From the NCBI GenBank assembly GCA_937961455.1, contig CALGNN010000021.1:1-64000 (forward strand): DNA of 64,000 nt, in the 5' to 3' direction. Below are positions 17,158 to 26,500 of this stretch, one piece after another. The notes beneath the pieces were generated by a model. It was not told the origin of the DNA and did no database searches. It saw nothing but the letters and a program-made list of their open reading frames with translations. Numbering within the stretch: the stretch's first letter is position 1; each line of letters starts with the position of its first letter. The position numbers were made by a program, and so were the translations under genes. The stretch comes from an uncultured Saprospiraceae bacterium (GTDB taxonomy: Bacteria; Bacteroidota; Bacteroidia; Chitinophagales; Saprospiraceae).

Positions 17158-18546
17158 ATGATATCACCAGAAATACAAACAGCTTCCTATCTATTTGCAG
17201 GAATTCTATTTATACTTAGTCTAGGAGGTCTTTCTTCTCAAGAATCAGCTAAGAGAGGTGTTCTCTATGGAATTGTCGGAATGGCCATTGCCATTTTATC
17301 AACCGTATTAGGAGAAGGTGTCGAAGGACAAGCATACATCATTGCAGCTATTGCAATTGCTTCAGTCATCGGTATTCTTGTAGCTCGAAAAGTAGAAATG
17401 ACCTCTATGCCACAGTTGGTTGCCATCTTACATAGTTTTGTTGGACTTGCCGCTGTCTTAGTAGGATTCGGATCTTATTTAGACCCACACACACAAGCCC
17501 TTGAAGGAACTGAACACACCATCCATTTGGTAGAAGTTTTCATCGGGATATTTATTGGAGGAATTACCTTTACGGGATCCATTATCGCTTGGGGAAAATT
17601 AGAGGGAAAAATCAGATCCAAACCTTTGGTATACCCTGGAAGACATCTTGTCAATATCTTACTCGTCATAGGCTGCATCGTCTTATGTGTCTTTTTTATA
17701 AAAGCAGCAGGAACAAGTGGCTTGATACATTTATATATCATGACAGCGATCTCATTCTTCATTGGTGTGATGCTTGTAATGGCAATTGGAGGAGCAGACA
17801 TGCCTGTCGTTGTTTCGATGTTAAACTCTTATTCAGGATGGGCCGCTGCAGCAGCAGGTTTTATGCTTGGCAATGACTTACTCATAATTACGGGTGCACT
17901 AGTTGGAAGTTCAGGAGCGATCTTATCCATCATCATGTGTGAGGCTATGAATCGTTCATTTTGGTCTGTCATCTTTGGAGGCTTTGGTGCAGGTCCTACA
18001 GGTCCAGCAAAGGAAGTTACAGGTGAAGTGACAGCGATCCTTCATGATGCAGTTGCCGATTTATTAAAGGAAGCAAAATCTGTAGTTATCGTTCCCGGTT
18101 ATGGTATGGCAGTTGCAAAAGCACAATTCCCTGTTCATCAAATGGTTGAAAAATTAAAAGCTGATGGTAAAGAGGTTCGCTTTGGCATTCACCCTGTTGC
18201 AGGTAGATTACCAGGCCACATGAATGTACTTCTAGCTGAAGCAAATGTACCCTATGATATTGTGATGGAGATGGAAGAAATCAACGATGACTTATCAGAG
18301 ACGGATGTTGTCTTGGTGATTGGAGCAAATGATATCGTGAATCCTGGAGCACAGGATGATCCGAACAGTCCGATTTATGGTATGCCAGTTATAGAAGTTT
18401 GGGAAGCTAAGAATGTGATAGTGATGAAACGTTCCATGGCTACTGGATATGCTGGCGTTCAAAACCCACTTTTCTTTAAAGAAAACACCTCTATGCTCTA
18501 TGGAGATGCAAAAGATAGTGTGGATAAGATCAATGGCTTCTTGTAG
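17158..18546 (+). CDS. pntB: NAD(P)+ transhydrogenase, beta subunit, 462 aa
   Basis: About eight membrane helices (residues 1-260) form the proton channel domain. The soluble dIII domain that binds NADP(H) follows (about 285-462). The signature [15 protein letters not shown] and the later [21 protein letters not shown] are typical. The length equals E. coli PntB. It is translated from the same mRNA as pntA (3-base gap). Together with the kor/flavoprotein operon next door it would interconvert reduced ferredoxin, NADH and NADPH (inference). Confidence 0.95.
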   Translation: MISPEIQTASYLFAGILFILSLGGLSSQESAKRGVLYGIVGMAIAILSTVLGEGVEGQAYIIAAIAIASVIGILVARKVEMTSMPQLVAILHSFVGLAAVLVGFGSYLDPHTQALEGTEHTIHLVEVFIGIFIGGITFTGSIIAWGKLEGKIRSKPLVYPGRHLVNILLVIGCIVLCVFFIKAAGTSGLIHLYIMTAISFFIGVMLVMAIGGADMPVVVSMLNSYSGWAAAAAGFMLGNDLLIITGALVGSSGAILSIIMCEAMNRSFWSVIFGGFGAGPTGPAKEVTGEVTAILHDAVADLLKEAKSVVIVPGYGMAVAKAQFPVHQMVEKLKADGKEVRFGIHPVAGRLPGHMNVLLAEANVPYDIVMEMEEINDDLSETDVVLVIGANDIVNPGAQDDPNSPIYGMPVIEVWEAKNVIVMKRSMATGYAGVQNPLFFKENTSMLYGDAKDSVDKINGFL

Positions 18547-18593
18547 GTTCCTGGCTTAAAATATTTATTTTTAGTAAAGCGACCTTTTATACT

Positions 18594-19769
18594 ATGAGAA
18601 ATACTTTACTGCTATTCTTTTTATTATTAGTGCTTTCGTGTAATCACGACTCTCAATCAAAACTTAAGAAAACGGATGGATTTGATTTTATATCAAAACC
18701 TGTAGTTGTTCCAGAGCAATTGGTAAAGCCTTTAAGCATTGGATCAAAAGCTCCTGACTTTAAATTACCGGGAGCGGATTACCGCTATCACAGTTTATCA
18801 GACTTCGCGGCTTCAAAGGTATTGGCCATAGTATTTACTTGTAATCATTGCCCTACTGCACAAGCCTATGAGGAACGTTTAAAAATGATTGCCAACAAAT
18901 ATCCTAAGGAAGATTTTCAACTGGTAGCCATATCTCCAAATAGTCCTCTGGGTTTACTCCCTGAAGAATTAGGCTATTCAGATTTGGGAGATGATTTTGA
19001 AGACATGGTCATTCGGGCCGAAAAACACCAATTTAATTTTCCTTATTTGTATGATGGCGATAATCAAAAAGTGTCTTTAGCCTATGGTCCAGCTGCTACA
19101 CCCCATGCATATGTATTTGATGAAAATCGACAGCTCCAATATATCGGACGAATAGACAAATCTGAAAAACCAGGCACTGCACATGCAGAGGATTTAATTT
19201 CAGCCATTGACTTACTTATTGATGACAAGCCTATCCCTACACCTACTACAAAGACATTTGGTTGCTCCACAAAATGGGGCTGGAAAACCAAGCTCAAAAA
19301 AGAAGCCGACAAACAATGGAATGAAAAAGAGGTAAGCCTTCAAGAAGCTTCTTTATCTGAGGTGTCAAAAATTATTGCTAATGGAACTGACAATCTGAGA
19401 CTCGTCAATGTATGGGCTAGCTGGTGTGCGCCTTGTAAATTAGAATATCCTAATTTCATGACCATTCAAAGGATGTTTGGAGATAGGGATTTTGAGTTTA
19501 TTTCAATTTCTGCTGACAAATTAAATAAGAAGGAAAGGGTTATGGATTTTTTACAATCGGTTCCCTCTCCAGTCCCCAATTACATTGTAAAAAATGACGA
19601 TAAATATGCATTGATTGAGAGCATTGATCCAAAATGGAATGGGGCACTTCCATATACCTTGCTAATTAATCCTGATGGAAGTACTGCATGGAGTTATCAA
19701 GGTGAGGTAGATTTCTTAGCATTAAAATCTGCAATTGTAGATCATGAAATGATAGGTCGTGTATATTAA
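18594..19769 (+). CDS. lipoprotein with two thioredoxin-fold domains, 391 aa
   Basis: The signal peptide ends in lipobox VLSC. The first domain (about 45-200) is of the AhpC/TSA-redoxin type, with FTCNHCPTAQAYEERL. It has a CNHC pair where peroxiredoxin-like thioredoxins have CxxC. The second domain (about 245-385) is TlpA/ResA-like, with VWASWCAPCKLEYPNF and a cis-Pro region (GALPYTLLI). The two are joined by a charged linker. It sits in the periplasm attached to the membrane and probably reduces or oxidises disulfides or transfers electrons between its domains (inference). It is 47 bases after pntB and may be read from the same promoter. Confidence 0.8.
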   Translation: MRNTLLLFFLLLVLSCNHDSQSKLKKTDGFDFISKPVVVPEQLVKPLSIGSKAPDFKLPGADYRYHSLSDFAASKVLAIVFTCNHCPTAQAYEERLKMIANKYPKEDFQLVAISPNSPLGLLPEELGYSDLGDDFEDMVIRAEKHQFNFPYLYDGDNQKVSLAYGPAATPHAYVFDENRQLQYIGRIDKSEKPGTAHAEDLISAIDLLIDDKPIPTPTTKTFGCSTKWGWKTKLKKEADKQWNEKEVSLQEASLSEVSKIIANGTDNLRLVNVWASWCAPCKLEYPNFMTIQRMFGDRDFEFISISADKLNKKERVMDFLQSVPSPVPNYIVKNDDKYALIESIDPKWNGALPYTLLINPDGSTAWSYQGEVDFLALKSAIVDHEMIGRVY

Positions 19770-19854
19770 TTGGTTCTTCTTAACTTAGTGTTATTGCATA
19801 CTAAATATCGTTTTATTTAATAGCATAAAATCTTGTCTATATCGTTAAGTACCT

Positions 19855-20163
19855 ATGAATTACACGCTCCAGATTAAAAGCATTCAGTCTAGACCGATTT
19901 TTTACATGATCCTAAGTGCTTTAATAAGCTCCTTATTTTTATTCTACATAGATGAAGGCTACTACAGTTTTGCCTGGATGAAGCAAAGGGGAGCTTGGTT
20001 CGTATTTGGATTATTCGTCTGTATCTTAACATCAGTACAATTTGTTTTGGCCTATCCATTCCAAAAGTTATTAAACAAAAGAAAGGCATTCATTGCTTCC
20101 ATTGCGATTGCTTTGCTTCCTTTATGCTTATTAGCATTCTTGGCAGTGCAATTATTCGCTTAA
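19855..20163 (+). CDS. small membrane protein, three predicted helices, 102 aa
   Basis: The three hydrophobic segments are at about residues 14-32 (FYMILSALISSLFLFYI), 46-68 and 79-101. There is no recognisable motif or signal peptide. It lies between the thioredoxin lipoprotein and a glycosyltransferase gene whose start is 16 bases after its stop, so it may be part of the surface-glycan unit. Function unknown. Confidence 0.6.
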   Translation: MNYTLQIKSIQSRPIFYMILSALISSLFLFYIDEGYYSFAWMKQRGAWFVFGLFVCILTSVQFVLAYPFQKLLNKRKAFIASIAIALLPLCLLAFLAVQLFA

Positions 20164-20179
20164 CTATAATTCAATTTTC

Positions 20180-21385
20180 ATGAAGATTGGGATGATTTTA
20201 GATAATGAGTTTTTTGGAGACATGCGAGTTGAAAACGAAGTCATCTCTCTCAAAGAAGCTGGATATGAGGTCTACCTTCTTTGTTTTGATCATAAAGAAA
20301 AAGATCACGAAACATCATTTCATGGAGCTACTATAGTAAAGATTCATTTGGACAAATGGTGGAAAAATAAAATGAAGGGGCTAACCAATTTTATTATTGA
20401 CCCATATACCAAATACTGGAGTAAAAGAATAAAAAGCTTTGTAGAAAAATATAAAATTGATGTCATCCATGTACATGACTTATATTTGCTTGGAGCTGCT
20501 TTAAAAGCCAATGCTTCATTCGCTGATAAAAAAATAGTAGTATCTGATCTACATGAAAATTATCCAGCTGCTTTAAAGCATTATAAATTTTCTAACACCT
20601 TTCCTGGCAAACAATTGATATCCATACCAAAATGGTATGAGACAGAAAAGAAGTGGACAAAGAGCGCCGATTATGTCATTACTGTAATTGAAGAAGCAGT
20701 ATCTCGCTACAAAAAAATTGGTGTTTCTAATATTAGGGTTGTCGCTAATTATGTCTACAGAAACATATTTATGTCTGAACAATCATTTGATAAGATGGAG
20801 GGAAGATTTGATGGCCGTTTTAATGCCTTGTATGTCGGAGGCTTTGACCAACATAGAGGCTTAGAGTCTGCCATTGATGCCGTACCGGAGATCATTAAGA
20901 AGATACCCAATTTCACATTAATTCTAGTGGGTACTGGCAGCAATTTAAATGACCTCAAACAACAAGCTCAAGAATTAGGAGTTGCTCAGCATATTTCATT
21001 TGAAGGTTGGCAGAATGCAAATATGCTCCCTTCATATATTAATGTTAGCGACATTTGTTTGATACCACATTTAAAAACGGAACATACCGATCATACCATT
21101 CCGCACAAGCTATTTCAATATATGCTTTTAAAGAAGCCTGTCTTATCAACAAATTGCAATCCTCTTGAACGCATTATCAATGAGACGCAATCAGGAAGGA
21201 TCTATCGTTCAAATGACTCAAAAGATTTTGCCGAAAAAATAATTTCGATGTTTGAAAATGCTACAGAACGAAATCAAATGGGTATCAATGGATATAATGC
21301 CGTAAACGATAACTATAATTGGGAATCGACCGCAAAAAATTTGATAGCTTTATACGAAGAAATACAATCAACTCATTTCGTATAA
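20180..21385 (+). CDS. glycosyltransferase family 4-type, 401 aa
   Basis: The protein has a GT-B fold. The N-terminal Rossmann domain begins MKIGMILDNEFFGDMRVENE, with a typical 'VIHVHDLYLLGAAL' segment. The C-terminal GT4 domain (about 210-395) has YVGGFDQHRGLESAIDAV, VGTGSNLNDLKQQA and a late HTIPHKLFQYMLLKKPVL, which replaces the usual E-x7-E region. It transfers a sugar from a nucleotide donor to a lipid- or glycan-linked acceptor on the cytoplasmic face. The acceptor is unknown. Methyltransferase and flippase genes follow, suggesting a short polysaccharide or lipopolysaccharide cluster. Confidence 0.85.
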   Translation: MKIGMILDNEFFGDMRVENEVISLKEAGYEVYLLCFDHKEKDHETSFHGATIVKIHLDKWWKNKMKGLTNFIIDPYTKYWSKRIKSFVEKYKIDVIHVHDLYLLGAALKANASFADKKIVVSDLHENYPAALKHYKFSNTFPGKQLISIPKWYETEKKWTKSADYVITVIEEAVSRYKKIGVSNIRVVANYVYRNIFMSEQSFDKMEGRFDGRFNALYVGGFDQHRGLESAIDAVPEIIKKIPNFTLILVGTGSNLNDLKQQAQELGVAQHISFEGWQNANMLPSYINVSDICLIPHLKTEHTDHTIPHKLFQYMLLKKPVLSTNCNPLERIINETQSGRIYRSNDSKDFAEKIISMFENATERNQMGINGYNAVNDNYNWESTAKNLIALYEEIQSTHFV

Positions 21386-21404
21386 TATTATTCAGAAAGA
21401 AATT

Positions 21405-21968
21405 ATGGAGTCTTCACAAGAATTTGGCAAGCGTTATTCGATTGATAATAAAACATTAAGAGATCGGTATAATAAGACGATTAAATTCCTTTGCAAGCAT
21501 ATTACTCCACCTGCCTCAATATTAGACTTGGGTATTGTAAATCCTTTCACACAAATTATGTCAGACAAAGGTTTTAAGATTACAAATACCGAAATGGGTC
21601 TCGACTTGGATACACATTATGCCTCGGTAGAAACAGCCAATTTTGACGTAGTAACTGCTTTCGAAATATTTGAACATCTTGTGGCTCCGTATAATATTTT
21701 AAATGAAATTAAATCACCAAAGTTGGTAGCATCGGTCCCACTAAATTTATGGTTCACTAAAGCTTATTGGAATAAGGATGACCCTTGGGACAGGCATTAT
21801 CATGAATTTGAGCCTAGGCAATTTGACATGGTTTTAGAAAAGGCCGGATGGGAAATTATAGACAGTGAATTGTGGACAAGTAAAAATTATAAAATTGGAA
21901 TCAGGCCCTTATTGCGTAGTATATATCCTAGATATTATATTGTCTATTGCAAAAGAAGAAATGTTTAA
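21405..21968 (+). CDS. class I SAM-dependent methyltransferase-like protein, 187 aa
   Basis: The fold pattern is that of small Rossmann methyltransferases: a motif I-like SILDLGIVNPFT (about 38-49) replaces the usual glycine-rich loop. FDVVTAFEIFEHL (about 76-88) then matches the post-motif II region of methyltransferase type 11/12 proteins. Motif I is degenerate (no GxGxG), so SAM binding is not certain. It sits between a glycosyltransferase and a flippase gene, fitting methylation of a glycan or its precursor. Confidence 0.7.
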   Translation: MESSQEFGKRYSIDNKTLRDRYNKTIKFLCKHITPPASILDLGIVNPFTQIMSDKGFKITNTEMGLDLDTHYASVETANFDVVTAFEIFEHLVAPYNILNEIKSPKLVASVPLNLWFTKAYWNKDDPWDRHYHEFEPRQFDMVLEKAGWEIIDSELWTSKNYKIGIRPLLRSIYPRYYIVYCKRRNV

Positions 21969-22002
21969 AACCAGATCACTGCTAAGCCTGAAGAAATAGC
22001 TC

Positions 22003-23490
22003 ATGGGGATTATCGTCAAACAAGGTGTAAAAGGTAGTGTCTATGCGTATATAGGTGTTATCATTGGCTTCGTTATATCCAGCATATTAATGCCACAGTG
22101 GCTAACGACAGCCCAAATTGGTGCAGTACGCCTTATTGAATCTTATGGCGGAATATTGAGTAAGATAGCCTCTCTTGGAATATTAGGAATAACATTAAAG
22201 TATTACCCATTTTTTCAAGATAAAGACAAAAACGATAATGGATTTATTAGACTTGTTTTTGGCCTTCCATTAATCGGATTTGTCCTGGTAGGATGTGTAT
22301 TCTTTTTCTTTAAAGATTTTTTCCTAGCTGCAGATTTAAAAGATGCTTTATTCAAAAGTGTGGCTTGGTTAATTCTGCCGTATACCTTTATTAGACTCTC
22401 TTATGAAATCTTTGATAATTATAGAAGGTCCTTACTTGATGCTGTAGTGGGGATTATTACAAGAGATGTGCTACAAAGAATATTCGTGGTGGTAATACTC
22501 TTCCTATTTTATTTCGAGCTCATAGGATTTATTAGTTTTGTCATGGCTTTTATTGGCGTTCATACTTTTCCTTCAATTGTCATGTTGATAAAATCTATTA
22601 GAGAGGGGAAATTTAATTTAAGTCAAAAATTCATTTTACCAAAGCATGATGAGCTCTCAAAAAATGGGATGATATCCTTCGCTGGATTTACTTTTTTGGC
22701 AGGATTCTCAAATATCTTGATGCATACCATTGATGGAATCATGGTCAATAAATATATTGGTTTAGGTGATGCCGGGATCTACTTTGTGATGTTCTATTTT
22801 GGTGTATTAATTTCCATTCCTACGAGAGTGTTATTAAAAATTGCACCTGCTATTTTATCTATTGATATCAGGGATCGAAATAGAGAGAAGCAAATAGAAA
22901 TGCTAAAAAGCACCTCTATTACTTTGACTTTTACGGGTGTCGTTTTACTCGTATTACTTTGGGCTAATATTCATAATATTTTGGCCTTTCTTCCAGAAGC
23001 ATATGAAAAAGGGAAGTATGTAATTTTATTTATCGGATTAGCAAAATTGGTAGAAATGATGCCCGGAACTACCATGCTGCATATTTACCTTTCGAAGCAT
23101 TATAAATATCATTTACTGTCTTCCATATTATTTATCAGTTTATTGATCATTAGCAATCATATTTTAATTCCTCAATATCAAATTATAGGAGCTGCATTTG
23201 CTTCCTTCTTAACCAGACTAATTATTGGAATCATTAATCAAATTGCGTATTACTATTTTTTAAAAGAACAGCCTTATAGTTTAAAGACCTTATACTGTTT
23301 GGTAAGTGGAGTATTAATCTATTTTTTGATGAGCCTACTTCCCCACTTTGATCATTTTATGATTGATATTATCATTCGATCGGGAATCATTGGATTTATA
23401 TTTTTAATCCTAAATATGAGTTTAAATTTAGTTCCAGAATACAACCAGCTCATTTATAAATATGTACCATTCCTTTCAGCTAAAAAATAA
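22003..23490 (+). CDS. Wzx-like polysaccharide flippase (MOP superfamily), 495 aa
   Basis: The protein has about 12-14 hydrophobic helices and begins MGIIVKQGVKGSVYAYIGV, characteristic of polysaccharide-biosynthesis (RfbX/Wzx/MATE-like) exporters of Bacteroidota. The first half and second half show the same helix pattern. It would flip a lipid-linked glycan across the inner membrane, with the products of the two preceding genes building the glycan (inference). It is the last gene of the plus-strand run and is followed by a strong bidirectional hairpin. Confidence 0.85.
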   Translation: MGIIVKQGVKGSVYAYIGVIIGFVISSILMPQWLTTAQIGAVRLIESYGGILSKIASLGILGITLKYYPFFQDKDKNDNGFIRLVFGLPLIGFVLVGCVFFFFKDFFLAADLKDALFKSVAWLILPYTFIRLSYEIFDNYRRSLLDAVVGIITRDVLQRIFVVVILFLFYFELIGFISFVMAFIGVHTFPSIVMLIKSIREGKFNLSQKFILPKHDELSKNGMISFAGFTFLAGFSNILMHTIDGIMVNKYIGLGDAGIYFVMFYFGVLISIPTRVLLKIAPAILSIDIRDRNREKQIEMLKSTSITLTFTGVVLLVLLWANIHNILAFLPEAYEKGKYVILFIGLAKLVEMMPGTTMLHIYLSKHYKYHLLSSILFISLLIISNHILIPQYQIIGAAFASFLTRLIIGIINQIAYYYFLKEQPYSLKTLYCLVSGVLIYFLMSLLPHFDHFMIDIIIRSGIIGFIFLILNMSLNLVPEYNQLIYKYVPFLSAKK

Positions 23491-23515
23491 AGGGAAGCAA
23501 TACAATTGCTTCCCT
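23491..23515. terminator. bidirectional terminator between flippase and HYR protein genes
   Basis: AGGGAAGCAAT (23491-23501) pairs exactly with ATTGCTTCCCT (23505-23515) around a 3-base loop. An A-run lies upstream and a short T-run downstream. It can serve the converging genes on both strands. Confidence 0.8.
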
Positions 23516-23554
23516 TAAATATCTCGCGAATAATCCTATCCGTTTTATAAGACC

Positions 23555-26500
23555 TTAGTCAATCGCCTTAATCATTTTCTTCACGGCACTAAACTCATTT
23601 GATTTTACTTCATAATAGAATATTCCTGCAGCATCTATTTCATGCTCTTGAAGGAAGAATTCATTATAACCTTTATCAAAATCATTCGTTTTACTTAAGA
23701 CTATTTTTCCAGAAACATCATAAACATGTAATTCTACAGTTCCCTCTTGTGCCAAGTTGAACCCAATGTTTGTATAGCTTACAAATGGATTTGGTTCATT
23801 TTGATACAATTCAAAACTAGCAACTGTCTCTGGAGTCTTTATACCTTCGAAATTAATATCAATGGTATTTTGTTCATTATTGCTTGTATAAGCTTCTGCT
23901 GCAGTTATATCAGAATGCATTCGCATCATATTTGATAACATTCCTGAGGAGCTTGCTGTAATATTAATACTAAACAGAACCTCTCCATTTTCTTTCTTAG
24001 AAGCTTTTATGTCATTCCAACTTGCCGTCATCACATTCTCAGTTAAGAATGCATAATTGCTTTCATTGAAATCAATTGCATTAGCCTGAGCTTTATTAAA
24101 TACAGCTCCGTCTAAGCTTAAAGTATATTGGAATCCAATAATTTCTTCAAAGTCTCTTGCTTCAAAGTCGATGGTATAAGTCTTACCAGCTTCAATCATT
24201 TGATCTTTGATCGTAAACATTGAAGTATTTAAACCACCTCTATCTTCAAGATCAGTCAGATTTACCGCTGCACTGTTATTCACATCACCAATTTTTACTG
24301 CAACGAAATCTCCATTTAAGAAACTCTGTGTTACATTATTATATTGATAATTTTCTTGGAAAGGCCATGGTTGCAAGTGATTGATAAATTCAGTCTCACT
24401 CGTAACAAACCTCCATGAATAATTATTAGGGAAATCATTTGTAATTCCAAGAATTAACTTTCTAATTTCTACAATATCAATAGCTGAAATGGTGCTAGAA
24501 TTATTTGCATCTGCCGCAATCATTTTATATGGCGTACTCAAATATTCTATTCCAAGAAGGTGCTTCTGAATACCAACTAAATCCAATGTTGTTACACCAT
24601 TTAGGTAATCAATATCCTTGTAAGGTGCCACTTGATAATCATATCCTAAAGGCATATTGGTATAGGCATAAACACCTGTTTCATCTGTAGTGTAAATGGT
24701 ATTTCCAGTATTCAATTGAGAACTACTTAGATAAATACTAACGTTTGAAAGTGGCTCATTCATTTCTGTATATACATCACCAGCAAATGTGATAATATTA
24801 CTTACCATGTCTGGACAAACATCATCATTATCAACCACGAGTAAACTAGACATACAGAAATCTTGATTTCCAGCTAAGTCAGTCACCCATATCTCTACAT
24901 CAAAAGTTTGAGATTGGCCATCTTCAATATCTGCACACGAAATTGTAAAACCTGTATCATTTACATCTTCACTGAAAGAAAAACGCAACTGATCGTAAGG
25001 CGTACAATCATCAAAACTACTTCCAGATTCGAAATCGTTTGCCCAAATGGTAACTGCTCCTGTTGTTGGCATTACTACGGTTGACAATCCAGTGAGACAT
25101 ACTGGAGTTGGTTTTTTTACATCACCGACCGAGAAATCATAACTACAAGAACTTTCGTTTCCACATTGATCAGTTGCTGTAAAAGTTATCGTATGGGTTC
25201 CAAATGGATAAGTGTCAGTAACGGTATTTCCATTACCAAAGAAGTCTGGACTTCCATCACTATTCGCATCAATAACCCAAGTGTATTCTATATTATCACC
25301 ATCGCAGTCATCAACAGCTAAGGCACTTAATTCAACTGTGCTTTGGCAATCACCTGTTGAGATTACATTCACATCTGAACATTCAGTAAAAGTTGGAGCA
25401 GTTGAATTAACAACTTTTATAACCTGTGTATATTCCCAAATACCGCCTGCATTTGGATTACTTTGGTCAAACTGGCACCAGTCTAAAACCGTCCATGTTC
25501 TTAATATTTTTGCACACACACCGTCAACATAATAGAAGGCTTGATCTTCATAACTTACGGCTATTTGACCGCACCCGCTCTCTGTATAATCAGGATAAGC
25601 AGCATACGAAGGAAGATCTTCAGGATCGATACCTGACATACATCCTACATCTATATCATCTGGCCAATTGATATTATTTCCACTGAATGGATTGCTATCA
25701 ATGACAAAAATATTTTGAATACAAGTATTAGATCCATTTCCGTCAGAAGCAGTAATGTATCTCTGAATGGCTGGAAGTGGATTTCCATTATTGTCAGTTG
25801 GGCTTAAACCACAAACTCTATTATCAAATACTTGAACAGAAAGATCTGCGCTGCAATTATCATTTACGAAAGGAGCACCACCATAGTTTGCACTATAAGG
25901 GTCTTCTAAATCAGTAAGATCAATCACATCATCACAATCGAATGTCACATTGGGTGGACAAACGATCGTAGGTGCAGTTTTATCTTGAACTGTAACCTCT
26001 ACCATACATGTAGTATAGTGATTCACATTGGTTTCTTCCCAGTTTGGATGAATCGGACCTAATCCAGGATCCTTATCATACACTCTGAATTGAACCATTA
26101 CTGAGGATCCTATATCTGCACAACAGAAGTGGATTTCATCATCAAAGTACTCTTGATAGCCTCCTACTGAATCATCGTCTCCATTTGCTCCATCACAAGA
26201 ACCTGTATCCATTCTTCGTACTTTGAAATATACGTCATTACAATTGTCAAAACTTCCATCATCAAAAGTATATGCTGGAATTGCTGCAATACCATCATTC
26301 GTTAAAGACACAACAGTATGTCCCTCACAAACGGCAATTGGAGGAGAATTATCTAATACTGTAATTACAATATCAGTAATCGCAGGACCTCCATTAGGTC
26401 CTCCAACTCCACCATTTCCTGTAACATCTGTGTTTCCACATTCATCATAAGCTTTGTACCAAACAGTATGTTGTCCTATGGGTAAATCTGAAACTACATA

